Shown piece by piece: positions 1 through 5,991 of a DNA stretch of 36,117 bases. The DNA is from Lapidilactobacillus achengensis (lineage in GTDB: Bacteria > Bacillota > Bacilli > Lactobacillales > Lactobacillaceae), in NCBI RefSeq assembly GCF_003946655.1, contig NZ_RHOV01000023.1, positions 1 to 36,117 of the forward strand. Reading direction: 5' to 3'. The position numbers and the translations under genes are program-made. Each line of letters starts with the position of its first letter. The first letter of the stretch is position 1. A model generated the notes under the pieces. It was not told the origin of the DNA. It did no database searches and saw only the letters and a program-made list of their open reading frames with translations.

Positions 1-37
1 TAAAAATATCTTGGCTAAAGGCTTAGCCCTTAACTAA
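1..37 (+). CDS. tnpB: C-terminal end of a TnpB (IS200/IS605 family), truncated by window edge
   Basis: Reading from base 2, the sequence encodes KNILAKGLALN and then TAA at 35-37. A tail of the form A/K-N-I-L-x-x-G-L is typical of the extreme C-terminus of TnpB, the RNA-guided nuclease of IS200/IS605 and IS607-type elements. It is followed at once by a structured region and a transposon-end hairpin (38-195), which is the usual layout. Only 11 codons are visible, so it cannot be told whether the gene is intact, and the family call rests partly on what follows. It lies on the plus strand, opposite to the neighbouring core genes, as expected for an insertion. Confidence 0.6.
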   Translation, partial: KNILAKGLALN

Positions 38-195
38 GAATCACAGTCCGTCTGGCAACCTGCGGACTCTAAAGGCTTTGGTAATTAGCACGTAAGACCT
101 GCTTGCAGGCGATGGCTGTATCTAAGCAAATTGTGGTCGTGTCGCCGTTTGGCGGTGCTCTCACAAGCCTGTGACTTTAGTCACGGGTGGTTGAC
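38..195 (+). mobile_element. Right end of IS200/IS605-type element with putative omegaRNA (reRNA) scaffold
   Basis: This stretch is densely folded. AGTCCG (46-51) pairs with CGGACT near 64-69. CCTGC and GCAGG flank TTG near 108-120. CGCC and GGCG flank TTT near 144-154. The last hairpin is 168-175 with 180-187 (arms CCTGTGAC and GTCACGGG, loop TTTA), followed by TGGTTGAC. A terminal hairpin containing GACTTTAGTC just inside the right end is a recurring feature of IS605-type elements that carry tnpB. In such elements the tnpB 3' region is transcribed as the guide scaffold, and the guide begins just past the element end, here about base 196. The exact boundary is inferred, and neither the left end nor the tnpA status is visible. 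Confidence 0.65.
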
Positions 196-355
196 CCATG
201 CCACCTGCTTTCTCTTGATGACCCTAGCATAGCAGGCGGCACGCTCACCGTAAACAGCTGGCGGGCGTGTTCGAACGTCTTTTGCAAAAACAGCAGATCC
301 TAAGCCCTATTTTGCGAAAAGCTTTCACAACGTGCGTGAAACCGTCTGTGGTTAT
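196..355. other. Non-coding stretch between IS end and repeat element A
   Basis: No convincing gene is present. The first bases after 195 would be the guide segment of the putative omegaRNA and the host flank of the insertion. The stretch contains short self-complementary pieces but no clear promoter or terminator. Its sequence is not obviously shared with the other repeat copies, so it may be host DNA or the remains of an older intergenic region. Confidence 0.4.
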
Positions 356-860
356 AAAAGTAGGTTGGCCGCGGCGTTAAATTGGTGACACCAGTGTAGC
401 CTGCTTGATGAACTAGGACATGATCATGATGAATCAGTTTGATCGGCTGAATTGGTCGGTTTCACCAGGGTTTGTCTAGGAAGTAGGTAAAGATGTTCAA
501 CGGATAAAACCGTACCAACTGATCCAAATCCGTTGGCATTGCCGTACCATCAAAAAAGCGGGCGATTGTTCAACCGCTCGCTCACAAAAGCACTTCGTCA
601 GATTCTTCGCTTCAATTGCAGATCGGCGCAATTCTGTTCAGCACCCAGCTGTGACTGCGCGGCTCTATTCAGAGTGAGATCCCGACCTGGTCAGCTTCTG
701 AACATTAGCCTAGCAAGGATTTTGGAAGCTGAACTTTGCTACCAGAAACCTTGCGTAGCTAAGCACAGAAGGCAGTTGCGCGGAGCACGTTTCCAGTCCG
801 CAACAGCAGTCCCAGCCGGTTGCGTTCACGCGCAACACCCACCAAAACCTGTAATCAAGC
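356..860 (+). repeat. Composite repeat, copy A (left hairpin module missing)
   Basis: The copy starts with AAAAGTAGGTTGGCCGC (356-372), identical to 5140-5156 of copy B, and passes almost at once into the conserved centre TTAAATTGGTGACACC (377-392, as at 5498-5513). About 340 bases that carry the left hairpin module in copy B are therefore absent. The centre and the start of the right module (roughly 393-640) follow the other copies. Positions 660-790 differ: AGCCTAGCAAGG near 707-718 pairs imperfectly with CCTTGCGTAGCT at 749-760. The right arm GCAGTCCCAGCCGGTTG near 806-822 and the tail rejoin the family, but the left arm near 644-656 is only partly complementary. The frame 533-907 lies within this repeat and is not credible as a gene. 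Confidence 0.75.
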
Positions 861-892
861 AAAAAAAACGCCTGCAGCAACAAGCCACAGGC
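861..892 (-). terminator. Intrinsic terminator of the 915 gene
   Basis: On the minus strand GCCTGTGGC (892-884) pairs with GCTGCAGGC (878-870), two of the nine pairs being G-U, around a 5-base loop. Eight T residues follow (868-861). It lies 23 bases past the stop of the minus-strand gene at 915 and marks the right edge of repeat copy A. Confidence 0.85.
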
Positions 893-914
893 ACCCAATT
901 ATTTTGACCGGCAA

Positions 915-1454
915 TCAAGCCAAAACTTCCAACCCGAAATCACGCAATACCGTCGAATAAGCATTAACTAAGTCACGGTTCTGGTGTTCATCCGCGTAAG
1001 GTCCGTGGGCCAACTCGATAAATTTACCTAAGTTGATCTGCTTACCCTGATTATCATAGAATTCCACGGTTTGACGGCGCTCAGCCAATGGAAAGCGCAA
1101 CGTGACCTGAGCGCAAGCCAGCGCCGGATATTCCGCGTTGGCTCGCGGTGAAACCACATCCGCCACCGTTTCGTGAAACGGTTCAAACAACTCGTTCGAA
1201 CGACGATCGGCCAGACCATCATACATTGGTGAGGACAGATTGGTCGTTGGGAAATAACGCAGTAAATCCTTCAAATAATCTTGAGCCCGAGCATTATCGC
1301 GATATTCCACCGCGCGCGTCACTGCCAACAGGTCCACCAACACATCACGATACAAGATCTGGCTGGCAAATGAAACACTCAACTGCTCAGTCGCGTCATT
1401 TTGTAAGGTGACCAGAATCTTCGCCACGCCGCGATTCACATCATAATTGACCAT
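915..1454 (-). CDS. Hypothetical protein of unknown function, 179 aa
   Basis: I do not recognise the family. The start is the ATG at 1454 (MVNYDVNRG), 6 bases after GAGGG; an in-frame ATG four codons upstream overlaps that ribosome-binding site. The protein is soluble, with no signal peptide or membrane segment. It has a mixed composition with acidic and aromatic patches (ELFEPFHETVADVV, TVEFYDNQGKQINLGKFIELAHGPY) and no cysteine-rich or nucleotide-binding motif that I can see. It has its own promoter (1487-1515) and terminator (861-892), so it is a single-gene unit. Codon use and the ribosome-binding site look normal for this genome, so it is probably a real gene. Confidence 0.8.
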   Translation of the reverse strand: MVNYDVNRGVAKILVTLQNDATEQLSVSFASQILYRDVLVDLLAVTRAVEYRDNARAQDYLKDLLRYFPTTNLSSPMYDGLADRRSNELFEPFHETVADVVSPRANAEYPALACAQVTLRFPLAERRQTVEFYDNQGKQINLGKFIELAHGPYADEHQNRDLVNAYSTVLRDFGLEVLA

Positions 1455-1486
1455 GGTATCCCTCATTTCCTTGCATTCTAACTACT

Positions 1487-1515
1487 ATTGTAGCCAATTT
1501 GTGCAGAAAGATAAA
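1487..1515 (-). promoter_or_regulatory. Promoter of the 915 gene
   Basis: On the minus strand a TACAAT -10 box (1492-1487) lies 17 bases after TTTATC (1515-1510), a weak -35 box. The start codon is about 32 bases downstream of the -10 box. The spacing is ideal and the -10 box is close to consensus. Confidence 0.6.
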
Positions 1516-1577
1516 CCATTGACCTTTGAAAAATAAAAATAGCGGAAAACAGCGGAAATCATTGGAAAATCCACACT

Positions 1578-1591
1578 CAGGCGCGCGCCTG
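1578..1591. repeat. 14-bp perfect palindrome, possible weak terminator
   Basis: CAGGCGCGCGCCTG is a perfect palindrome in the gap after the SDR-like gene. As RNA it could form a five-pair GC-rich stem with a GCGC loop. Neither side has a strong T-run (AGTGTGGATTTTCC on the minus strand). It may be a weak transcription stop or a DNA-binding site. Confidence 0.35.
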
Positions 1592-1619
1592 TCATTTTCT
1601 GGCGGCAGACGGCTACCGC

Positions 1620-2255
1620 TTAATAAGGGCGATCACCGTCAGTGCCCGGTTGATCAACGCCTAAGCTGGCAAATTGATGCAATTGCGGGTCACGAATAAT
1701 TTTTACGATCAAATCGGCTAAACTGGCCCGGGAAATGATCGTGCCTTTGAACGGCTCGCCTTTCTCCGTCAGCTCATAATTGATCTGGGGATCATCGTTC
1801 ATGTAAGCCGCGCGAATGATCGTATAATTCAAATCCGACTGCTCGATCAAAGCCGCCGCCCGCCGCGTATCGTCCATCACCGGCGTGCCAATGCTGGCTT
1901 CCACCCAACGACCAAATTCCCCGGGCACCTCATGATAGAGGCCTAAGCCGGTAACATAAATCAGCCGATTGACCTGATTTGCTGTCATCGTCTGGACGAT
2001 TTTCCGCGCCAGCGGTTCAAACTCGCCGCCTAAGTTCGCGTAGACCAGATCCTGACCGGCCACCGCTTGATTCAATGTGGGCAGGTCATTGACATCGCCA
2101 TCAATGATTGCCACGCGCCGGGGATCTGGATTCGTCAAGCGCTCACTGTGCCGCAAGTACAGCGTCAATTGAATATCCGCCGTTTCCGCTAATAACCGCG
2201 CTGTCACCAGCCGCGCGATCTGTCCATGCGCCCCTAATATCAAAACTTTCTTCAT
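1620..2255 (-). CDS. NAD(P)-binding SDR/NmrA-like oxidoreductase, 211 aa
   Basis: This is an atypical short-chain dehydrogenase with a Rossmann fold. MKKVLILGAHGQIARLVTARL at the N-terminus is the dinucleotide-binding strand-loop-helix, with GAHGQIA in place of the usual GATGxxG. DGDVNDLPTLNQAVAGQDLVYANLGG and NRLIYVTGLGLY are the later strands of the cofactor site. SDLNYTIIRAAYMND and SRASLADLIVKIIRDP resemble the middle and end of NmrA-type and sugar-epimerase-like proteins. About 210 residues is a normal length. The substrate cannot be inferred. The start ATG at 2255 has only a weak upstream purine run. The gene lies just past the rplS terminator and is probably transcribed separately. Confidence 0.85.
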   Translation of the reverse strand: MKKVLILGAHGQIARLVTARLLAETADIQLTLYLRHSERLTNPDPRRVAIIDGDVNDLPTLNQAVAGQDLVYANLGGEFEPLARKIVQTMTANQVNRLIYVTGLGLYHEVPGEFGRWVEASIGTPVMDDTRRAAALIEQSDLNYTIIRAAYMNDDPQINYELTEKGEPFKGTIISRASLADLIVKIIRDPQLHQFASLGVDQPGTDGDRPY

Positions 2256-2523
2256 CTTTCTGATCTAGCCTTTCACTATCGTTCACAATGCTACTGATCT
2301 CCCGGCTGGCGGCAACCAAAGACTGCCCCACCGGATTAAGATCAGCCATCATCTGATCCTAGCTCAGATTTGGCGCTGTGACCAATACCTATTATTGATC
2401 GCGGCTATGCCTGAAAAGCATAATTACCTACCCAACCGTCTTTCAGCAACATCCAGCTCACACTTTTCCCAGCAGCGAGATTTTACGGCTACTGTTGGTC
2501 AATGAGGCTAGCAAAGGAGATAC
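2256..2523. other. Gap between rplS and the SDR-like gene
   Basis: This is the leader of the SDR-like gene. On the minus strand TTGCTG (2449-2444) and TAATTA (2426-2421) are 17 bases apart and could be its promoter, but both boxes are weak. A short out-of-frame reading frame starts at 2352 (MMADLNPVGQSLV) and runs into the gene. I see no family for it and do not call it. Confidence 0.35.
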
Positions 2524-2554
2524 AAAAACCCATTCCGCCAGGGAATGGGTTTTC
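2524..2554 (-). terminator. Terminator after rplS
   Basis: On the minus strand CCCATTCC (2549-2542) pairs perfectly with GGAATGGG (2536-2529) around a 5-base loop, with flanking A and T runs that extend the stem. The T-run (2528-2524) follows directly. It is 18 bases past the rplS stop and ends the rpsP-to-rplS cluster. Confidence 0.9.
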
Positions 2555-2571
2555 GATCATCAATCTTTTGA

Positions 2572-2919
2572 TTAACGTTTTGATTCTTTGATCCGAGCAG
2601 CTTTGCCTCGCAATGCGCGTAAGTAGTACAATTTCGCACGACGGACAGCACCATGACGGACAACTTCGATCTTCTCAACACGAGGTGTGTGCAGTGGGAA
2701 AGTCCGTTCAACGCCAACACCGTTACTGATCTTACGAACGGTATAAGTTGAGCTGATGCCAGTACCACGGCGTTTGATCACAACACCTTCGAAAAGCTGG
2801 ACACGTTCGCGGGTACCTTCGACGATTTTAGCGTGGACACGTAAAGTATCGCCGGCACGGAAATCAGGAATATCGCTACGCAATTGACTCTTGGTGATCT
2901 CAGAAATTAATGGGTTCAT
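2572..2919 (-). CDS. rplS: 50S ribosomal protein L19, 115 aa
   Basis: L19 is a large-subunit protein at the 30S-50S interface. The sequence [32 protein letters not shown], then REGV-like [48 protein letters not shown] and the basic tail [20 protein letters not shown] match L19 throughout at the usual length. The start is the ATG at 2919, 7 bases after GAGGAG; an in-frame upstream extension to 3003 is not supported. It follows trmD by about 100 bases, which hold a likely promoter of its own, and is closed by a strong terminator. Confidence 0.97.
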   Translation of the reverse strand: MNPLISEITKSQLRSDIPDFRAGDTLRVHAKIVEGTRERVQLFEGVVIKRRGTGISSTYTVRKISNGVGVERTFPLHTPRVEKIEVVRHGAVRRAKLYYLRALRGKAARIKESKR

Positions 2920-3009
2920 GTTTTTCTCCTCTTTCGCCGACATTCTTACCTTGTTTTCAGACCGAGACAGCGGAATATCGTTGTTATATGGCTCGCACCA
3001 CAATTTTAT

Positions 3010-3039
3010 ATTCTATCATAAATCATTGAAGCTTGACAA
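3010..3039 (-). promoter_or_regulatory. Likely rplS promoter overlapping the trmD end
   Basis: On the minus strand TTGTCA (3039-3034) is followed after 18 bases by an extended -10 box, TGATAGAAT (hexamer 3015-3010). It starts inside the last codons of trmD. It would let rplS be made independently of trmD, with a leader of about 80 bases. Confidence 0.5.
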
Positions 3040-3765
3040 GTCATCGCGGCGATTTAATTCGCGAACAAGCGCGGCGATTTGGGGATCATCCAGTTGCGCC
3101 AACAAGTCCGGTCGTTGTTGCAACGTCCGCCAAACCGCCGCTTTTAGACGCCAGTCGCGAATCAATTGATGATTGCCATTCATCAGGACCTCGGGAACTT
3201 TCTGCCCTTGATAATCGGCTGGGCGGGTGTATTGCGGGTATTCCAACAGCCCCTGCGCGAAAGAATCGGTCGCCGCCGACTCTTGACTGCCGAGCACGCC
3301 GGGGATCTGCCGCGCCAAGGCATCGATCATCACCATCGCCGGCAACTCGCCGCCGGTCAAGACATAATCGCCTAATGAAACAGTGTCTGTGGCTAAATCG
3401 TAGACCCGTTGATCGAAGCCTTCATAGTGGCCACAGATGAAGACCAAATGTTGCGCTTGAGCCAACTCCACCGCGTATTGGTGGTCAAATTGGCGCCCAG
3501 CCGGATCCAAAATAATCGTCCGCTCAGCCGGACCGTGCTTGGCGGTCACGTCCGCCAGCGCCGCCGCGATCGGCTGCACTTGCAGCAACATGCCGGCCCC
3601 GCCACCATAAGGCGTATCATCGACGCTATGATGTTTGTTGGCCGCGAAGTCGCGAAAGTCAGTGACATCGATTTTCAACAAGTTTCTCGCTTGGGCCTTG
3701 CCGATCATCGACTCCTGCAAGGCGCTAAACATATCCGGAAACAAACTTAAAATATCAATTTGCAT
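3016..3765 (-). CDS. trmD: tRNA (guanine37-N1)-methyltransferase TrmD, 249 aa
   Basis: TrmD methylates G37 of tRNAs reading CNN and CGG-type codons, using S-adenosylmethionine, and so prevents frameshifting. The SPOUT-fold N-terminus [13 protein letters not shown], the segment [14 protein letters not shown] (about residues 49-62), [13 protein letters not shown], and the knot motif [29 protein letters not shown] are all present, followed by the C-terminal helical domain ([19 protein letters not shown]). The length is standard. The start is two bases past the rimM stop, so the two genes are translationally close. Confidence 0.97.
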   Translation of the reverse strand: MQIDILSLFPDMFSALQESMIGKAQARNLLKIDVTDFRDFAANKHHSVDDTPYGGGAGMLLQVQPIAAALADVTAKHGPAERTIILDPAGRQFDHQYAVELAQAQHLVFICGHYEGFDQRVYDLATDTVSLGDYVLTGGELPAMVMIDALARQIPGVLGSQESAATDSFAQGLLEYPQYTRPADYQGQKVPEVLMNGNHQLIRDWRLKAAVWRTLQQRPDLLAQLDDPQIAALVRELNRRDDLSSFNDL

Positions 3766-3767
3766 AC

Positions 3768-4289
3768 CTAATCATCCAATCCTGCGGGTACATCGACCAA
3801 AGCTGTTTTCGTGGTCAAGTCGATCGCCAAAACGACTGATTTGAGAAACGGCAAGAGCAGATCCGCCTGACCCGGCCGCTGGATCACCCAGACATCGTTC
3901 GCGCCAGGCGCCAGAATTTCCTTGACCTTGCCTAACGGTTCCTTAGTTTCATGATCCAAAATCGTCAGCCCAATGATATCCCGATAATAATATTCGTTGG
4001 GCGCCAACTTCTGTTGATCGGCCTCGGCGACATACAGCAATTTCCCTTTAAAGGGTTCCACCAAATTGATATCTTGGTAATCCTTGAAGGTCAATAAATG
4101 AAATTGTTTGTGGATCCGGTGGCCCGTGATCTCCAAGGGTAAATAACCATGATTTTGTTGAATGAACAGACGCTGGCCTTTCTTGAAACGCAATTCTGGA
4201 AAGTCAGTGGTCGCGATCACCCGCACTTCGCCTTGAATCCCATGGGTGTTGACGATCGTGCCAACTTCATAATAATTTGTTTCTGTCAC
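3768..4289 (-). CDS. rimM: 16S rRNA processing protein RimM, 173 aa
   Basis: RimM is an assembly factor that binds S19 in the head of the 30S subunit. The N-terminal beta-barrel reads [27 protein letters not shown]. The C-terminal PRC-barrel includes [37 protein letters not shown] and ends [29 protein letters not shown]. The length is normal. The start is a GTG at 4289, 8 bases after AGGAGG. The gap to khpA upstream is 182 bases, much larger than usual, and holds a terminator and repeat fragments, so rimM-trmD is separated from rpsP-khpA. I see no clear promoter in that gap. Confidence 0.95.
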   Translation of the reverse strand: MTETNYYEVGTIVNTHGIQGEVRVIATTDFPELRFKKGQRLFIQQNHGYLPLEITGHRIHKQFHLLTFKDYQDINLVEPFKGKLLYVAEADQQKLAPNEYYYRDIIGLTILDHETKEPLGKVKEILAPGANDVWVIQRPGQADLLLPFLKSVVLAIDLTTKTALVDVPAGLDD

Positions 4290-4306
4290 CGTTCCGTCCT
4301 CCTTTT

Positions 4307-4424
4307 GAAACGTGCTGCGTCCAACTGACTTCTGTGCTTAGCTATGTGACATCCTCGGCAGCAAAGACCGCTACCAAAGGCATCGCTATGCTAGTGCTCG
4401 AAGTCACCCTGTTGCACTCCGCAC
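4307..4424 (-). repeat. Decayed composite-repeat fragments between khpA and rimM (copy F, opposite orientation)
   Basis: Two pieces of this gap match other repeat copies in reverse complement. Positions 4307-4344 match 756-793 of copy A at 34 of 38 bases by hand. Positions 4394-4424 match 21514-21544, just left of copy C, at 26 of 31. No full hairpin module remains. The fragments sit in the rimM leader. Confidence 0.55.
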
Positions 4425-4427
4425 TTT

Positions 4428-4462
4428 GCCAATAAGAAAGGCTGAGATAAAATATCCCAGCC
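4428..4462 (-). terminator. Terminator after khpA
   Basis: On the minus strand GGCTGGGATA (4462-4453) pairs with TATCTCAGCC (4449-4440), with one G-U pair and a 3-base loop, followed by TTTCTTATT. It lies 10 bases past the khpA stop and ends or attenuates the rpsP-khpA unit ahead of rimM. Confidence 0.75.
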
Positions 4463-4471
4463 TCCCCCTAA

Positions 4472-4720
4472 CTAATTATCAAGTATGTTCAAACGGATCC
4501 GTTTGCCATTATCCAGCCGAATCCCGTAGATCAATGTGCGAATCGCTTGCGCAACCCGACCTTGCTTACCAATGACCCGTCCAATATCCTTACGATCCAA
4601 AGCCACGTTGAACGTGGTGAAATGGGCGTCCTCGCTGGTATCAATGGTGAAGGCTGCTGGTGTCATGATCAACGGTGTAATGATGGCGCTGATCAGATCC
4701 TTGACCTCAGTTGTTGTCAT
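4472..4720 (-). CDS. khpA: KH-domain RNA-binding protein KhpA (YlqC family), 82 aa
   Basis: This is a small single-KH-domain protein. In streptococci and lactobacilli KhpA works with KhpB/EloR in RNA binding and control of cell elongation. The KH core is visible: NVALDRKDIGRVIGKQGRVAQAIRTLIYGI, with the RNA-gripping GxxG loop as GKQG near residues 52-55, followed by a short final strand KRIRLNILDN. The length is typical. It follows rpsP by 4 bases, as in most Firmicutes, and is followed by a terminator. Confidence 0.93.
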   Translation of the reverse strand: MTTTEVKDLISAIITPLIMTPAAFTIDTSEDAHFTTFNVALDRKDIGRVIGKQGRVAQAIRTLIYGIRLDNGKRIRLNILDN

Positions 4721-4724
4721 TCAA

Positions 4725-5000
4725 TTACTTCTTTTCGAAGCGAGCTTCGTGATATTTCTTCATCAGGCCTTGTTTCGACAACAAAGTCCGAACGGTATCT
4801 GAAGGTTGAGCACCCTTTTGTAACCAGTCGAAGATCACATCTTCGTCTAATTTCAATTGAACGGGTTCACTTGCTGGGTTGTAGTAACCAACTTCTTGGA
4901 TGAAGCGGCCATCACGAGGTGCGCGTGAATCAGCAACAACTAAACGGTAGAAAGGACGGCGCTTTGAGCCCATCCGGCGTAAACGAATTTTAACGGTCAT
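4725..5000 (-). CDS. rpsP: 30S ribosomal protein S16, 91 aa
   Basis: S16 is an early-binding small-subunit protein that stabilises the lower body of the 30S particle. [42 protein letters not shown] is the almost invariant N-terminal half. [22 protein letters not shown] is the conserved C-terminal helix. The length is standard. The start ATG follows a clear AGGAGG. The gene is the first of the rpsP-khpA unit and has its own good promoter (5060-5088), next to repeat copy B. Confidence 0.97.
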   Translation of the reverse strand: MTVKIRLRRMGSKRRPFYRLVVADSRAPRDGRFIQEVGYYNPASEPVQLKLDEDVIFDWLQKGAQPSDTVRTLLSKQGLMKKYHEARFEKK

Positions 5001-5059
5001 AGATAGTTCCTCCTGTAAGTAACGTTAATATGTAACGTCCCAAAATAATCAACTTCAAT

Positions 5060-5088
5060 ACTATACCAGAAATGATCGGACGTGTAAA
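5060..5088 (-). promoter_or_regulatory. rpsP promoter
   Basis: On the minus strand TTTACA (5088-5083), a 17-base spacer, then TATAGT (5065-5060) preceded by TGG, an extended -10. This is the strongest promoter-like match in the window. It is about 60 bases from the rpsP start, and the left edge of repeat copy B begins about 50 bases upstream of it. Confidence 0.8.
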
Positions 5089-5139
5089 GAGCTTTTTCTT
5101 GACAGGCGGATATTTTTTGAAACGCGTTGCTTAATGAGC

Positions 5140-5945
5140 AAAAGTAGGTTGGCCGCAGCTTGCGCTGCGCGTGGCGTTGGTGGATTGCAGATGTGGTGGG
5201 CTCCAGGTCGGGCTGGGGGTGGTGGAACGCGGCGGGCACGATTTTGAGCTTTTCGGAAAACCACCGAAAATCTCAAAACTCGGCCTTATTGTAGGCGATA
5301 AATCGCCAACAATAATATCGCGGCTGACTCACCCCCAGCCCGACCTTCCGCCAACGAGTAAACGAACCACCAACGCCACGCTCCGCTCCAGCCGCTCAAC
5401 GTTACAACAGCCGTTTGAGCACACCCGCCGACCGGCAAGCTATGGCCAATTGATGGGGAGCCACGTAATTGACGACCATGGTTAGTGGTTACCAGCTTTA
5501 AATTGGTGACACCAGTACAATCTGTTTGATGAACCCGGGCAGAATCTTGGCTAATCAACTGAATCAGTCTGTTTCCACCCAGCGATTGTTAAGGAAACAA
5601 GTAAAGATGTTCAGTCTACGAAAAATATTCCAACCACCTAATCCGAATCAGTTGGCATTGCCGTACCACCCCAAAATGGGCAATTGTTTTGACCTCTAGC
5701 TTGCAAAACCACTTCGTTGAATCCTTCGCTTCCATTGTAGATAAGCTCAATTCTGCCTAGCAACCGCCTCAGGACGTGTGGCTCAGCGGTGAGATTATTC
5801 TTAGCGATTTATCGCTTAGAATAAGGCCTGATTTTGAGACAAGCCGCGGGGCTTGCGGATTGGCTCAAAACAGTGCCCACCGCGTTCCAGCCACGACAAA
5901 CGTCCTGAGGCGGTTGCGTCCCCCACCAACCCCACCATAACTGCA
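5140..5945 (+). repeat. Composite repeat, copy B (complete: left module, centre, right module)
   Basis: Left module: hairpin CGCAGC-TTGC-GCTGCG (5154-5169). Nested 15-bp perfect arms follow at 5169-5183 with 5367-5381 and at 5206-5220 with 5331-5345. Inside them are a hairpin (about 5240-5256 with 5264-5280) and a second one with arms TTATTGT and ACAATAA (about 5286-5315). Centre: TTAAATTGGTGACACC (5498-5513) and TTGGCATTGCCGTACC near 5652-5667. Right module: 18-bp perfect arms at 5760-5777 and 5900-5917 enclose a TTATTC/GAATAA hairpin and a TTTTGAG/CTCAAAA hairpin. The right module has the hairpins in reversed order and is an inverted relative of the left one. No credible gene lies in 5001-5991. 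Confidence 0.85.
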
Positions 5946-5957
5946 ATTATCACCAAA

Positions 5958-5985
5958 ACAAAAAAGCAGGTTCTCACGAACCCGC
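5958..5985 (-). terminator. Terminator after ffh
   Basis: On the minus strand GCGGGTTC (5985-5978) pairs with GAACCTGC (5973-5966), one pair being G-U, around loop GTGA; a T-run follows (5965-5958 plus more). It lies 6 bases past the ffh stop and adjoins the right edge of repeat copy B. Confidence 0.9.
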
Positions 5986-5991
5986 CCACAA

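Noticed and set aside
356-860. Possibility that the repeats are a CRISPR array or tRNA cluster
   Set aside because: No regularly spaced short direct repeats, and no cloverleaf with an anticodon arm and T-loop; the structure is nested hairpins.
533-907. 124-codon plus-strand reading frame
   Set aside because: It lies wholly in repeat copy A and runs through the terminator of the 915 gene; arginine- and cysteine-rich composition with no ribosome-binding site.
2143-2352. Small minus-strand frame starting MMADLNPVG ahead of the SDR-like gene
   Set aside because: It overlaps the start of the SDR-like gene out of frame, has a weak ribosome-binding site, and matches no family I know.
5286-5558. 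90-codon minus-strand reading frame sharing peptides with one at 21439-21789
   Set aside because: The shared peptides come from the common repeat sequence, and the frames are broken in other copies; no start signals.
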